Shown in pieces: positions 14,823-15,157 of a stretch of DNA of 15,157 nucleotides. Location: contig DIQT01000021.1 of the NCBI GenBank assembly GCA_002427365.1, forward strand, positions 1 to 15,157, written 5' to 3'. Positions within the stretch are counted from its first letter, which is position 1, and each line of letters starts with the position of its first letter. This DNA is from Caryophanales bacterium UBA5455 (GTDB taxonomy: Bacteria > Bacillota_I > Bacilli_A > RFN20 > CAG-826). Under the pieces are notes generated by a model. That model saw nothing but the letters and a program-made list of their open reading frames with translations, was not told the origin of the DNA and searched no databases. A program made the translations under genes and the position numbers.

Positions 14823-14942
14823 TGTATTCAAACTTTTTATGACTATTACACCAAGAAAAAACTTGAAGGTAAACACCATCGTGTAGCAATGACTCACTTA
14901 GCTAAAAAACTAATAAGAATAATATTTCATTTAGAGATGTAA
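14823..14942 (+). pseudogene. IS110-family transposase C-terminal fragment
   Basis: QTFYDYYTKKKLEGKHHRVA then MTHLAKKLIRIIFHLEM and a stop matches the last ~35 residues of IS110-type transposases ('F..YY.KK..EGK....A..H.AKKL.RIIF.LL'). It is fused in frame to the IS30 fragment on its left. It carries the same orientation as the IS110 remnant at the left end of the window, but the two do not add up to a whole gene: more than 100 residues between them are missing. Confidence 0.7.
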
Positions 14943-14990
14943 ATGTCAATTAGAATATGTCGTTTTTTAGCGGTTAGAAATGTAGGTTAA

Positions 14991-15016
14991 TGACGGGGAT
15001 TAGTCCTCGTCATTTT
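14991..15016 (+). terminator. Hairpin overlapping the istB stop
   Basis: TGACGGGGA (14991-14999) pairs with TCCTCGTCA (15004-15012), eight Watson-Crick pairs plus one G-T, four-base loop, then TTTT on the plus strand. It overlaps the TAA of the istB-like gene. The T-tract is short in both directions, so termination strength is uncertain. Confidence 0.5.
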
Positions 15017-15157
15017 CTAACAGTAGTTTTCCTTTAATGCGATAAGATTGACCGGTAATTTTAATAATGTGTGAATGATGAACCAATCGGTCGATAATTG
15101 CGTTTGCAATCGTATAATCACCAAACACTTCGCCCCATTTTGATAACGGCGGATTTG
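15000..15157 (-). CDS. istB: IS21-family helper ATPase IstB, C-terminal end (partial at window edge)
   Basis: Reverse-strand translation of the last 158 bases gives 51 residues ending at TAA 15000-15002: PPLSKWGEVFGDYTIANAII, then DRLVHHSHIIKITGQSYRIK, then a KGK-type tail with END-ED acidic residues. 'W(G)E.FGD...A.A..DRL.HHSH...I.G.SYR.K' is the standard C-terminus of IstB, the AAA+ ATPase that assists the IstA transposase of IS21 elements. No damage is visible in this part. The rest, and any istA, would lie to the right of the window. Confidence 0.88.
   Translation of the reverse strand, partial: NPPLSKWGEVFGDYTIANAIIDRLVHHSHIIKITGQSYRIKGKLLLENDED

Noticed and set aside
1..15157. Mycoplasma genetic code (TGA = Trp)
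   Set aside because: TGA ends amylase and malF exactly at ATGA overlaps with the next gene, and tryptophans are TGG.

Overview
The window reads as low-GC, monoderm (Firmicutes/Mollicutes-like) DNA. TGA acts as a stop: it ends the amylase and malF genes, each in an ATGA overlap with the next start, and tryptophan is encoded by TGG. That excludes the Mycoplasma code and would fit an Acholeplasma- or Izemoplasma-like relative, or another low-GC Bacilli lineage. The taxon is an inference. I see no tRNA, rRNA or CRISPR array.

Layout. (1) Positions 1-471 hold a decayed IS110-family transposase. (2) Positions 592-7034 (minus strand) are a compact maltodextrin operon, transcribed amylase, malE, malF, malG, malK, with overlapping or nearly touching genes. 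A short LacI-family regulator (7071-7895, plus) diverges from it across only 36 bp and ends at a strong hairpin terminator. (3) Positions 7944-9788 (minus) encode a surface lipoprotein with an InlB-type repeat and four beta-rich modules resembling starch-binding modules. Its promoter is bracketed by two almost identical dyads. (4) Positions 10108-10670 are a broken ABC-2 permease. (5) Positions 10713-12156 (minus) are degV plus an overlapping PAP2-like membrane protein gene, divergent from an XRE-type regulator with a membrane tail (12296-12874, plus). (6) Positions 13033-14370 (minus) encode a membrane-anchored, outward-facing endonuclease/exonuclease/phosphatase-family enzyme. (7) The right end is transposon debris: an IS30 N-terminal fragment joined to an IS110 C-terminal fragment, then the C-terminus of an IS21-type IstB.

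How it fits together: the lipoprotein could hold alpha-glucan at the cell surface, MalE/F/G/K would import maltodextrins, and the cytoplasmic neopullulanase-type amylase would hydrolyse them, with the LacI-type protein as the likely sugar-responsive switch. The lipoprotein link rests on adjacency and fold-like features, not on recognised binding residues.

The most notable observations are the dyad-promoter-dyad arrangement upstream of the lipoprotein; two regulator genes whose extended -10 boxes place the transcription start at or 3 nt before the ATG, implying leaderless mRNAs; a MalE with no lipobox cysteine; and the chimeric IS30/IS110 scar.
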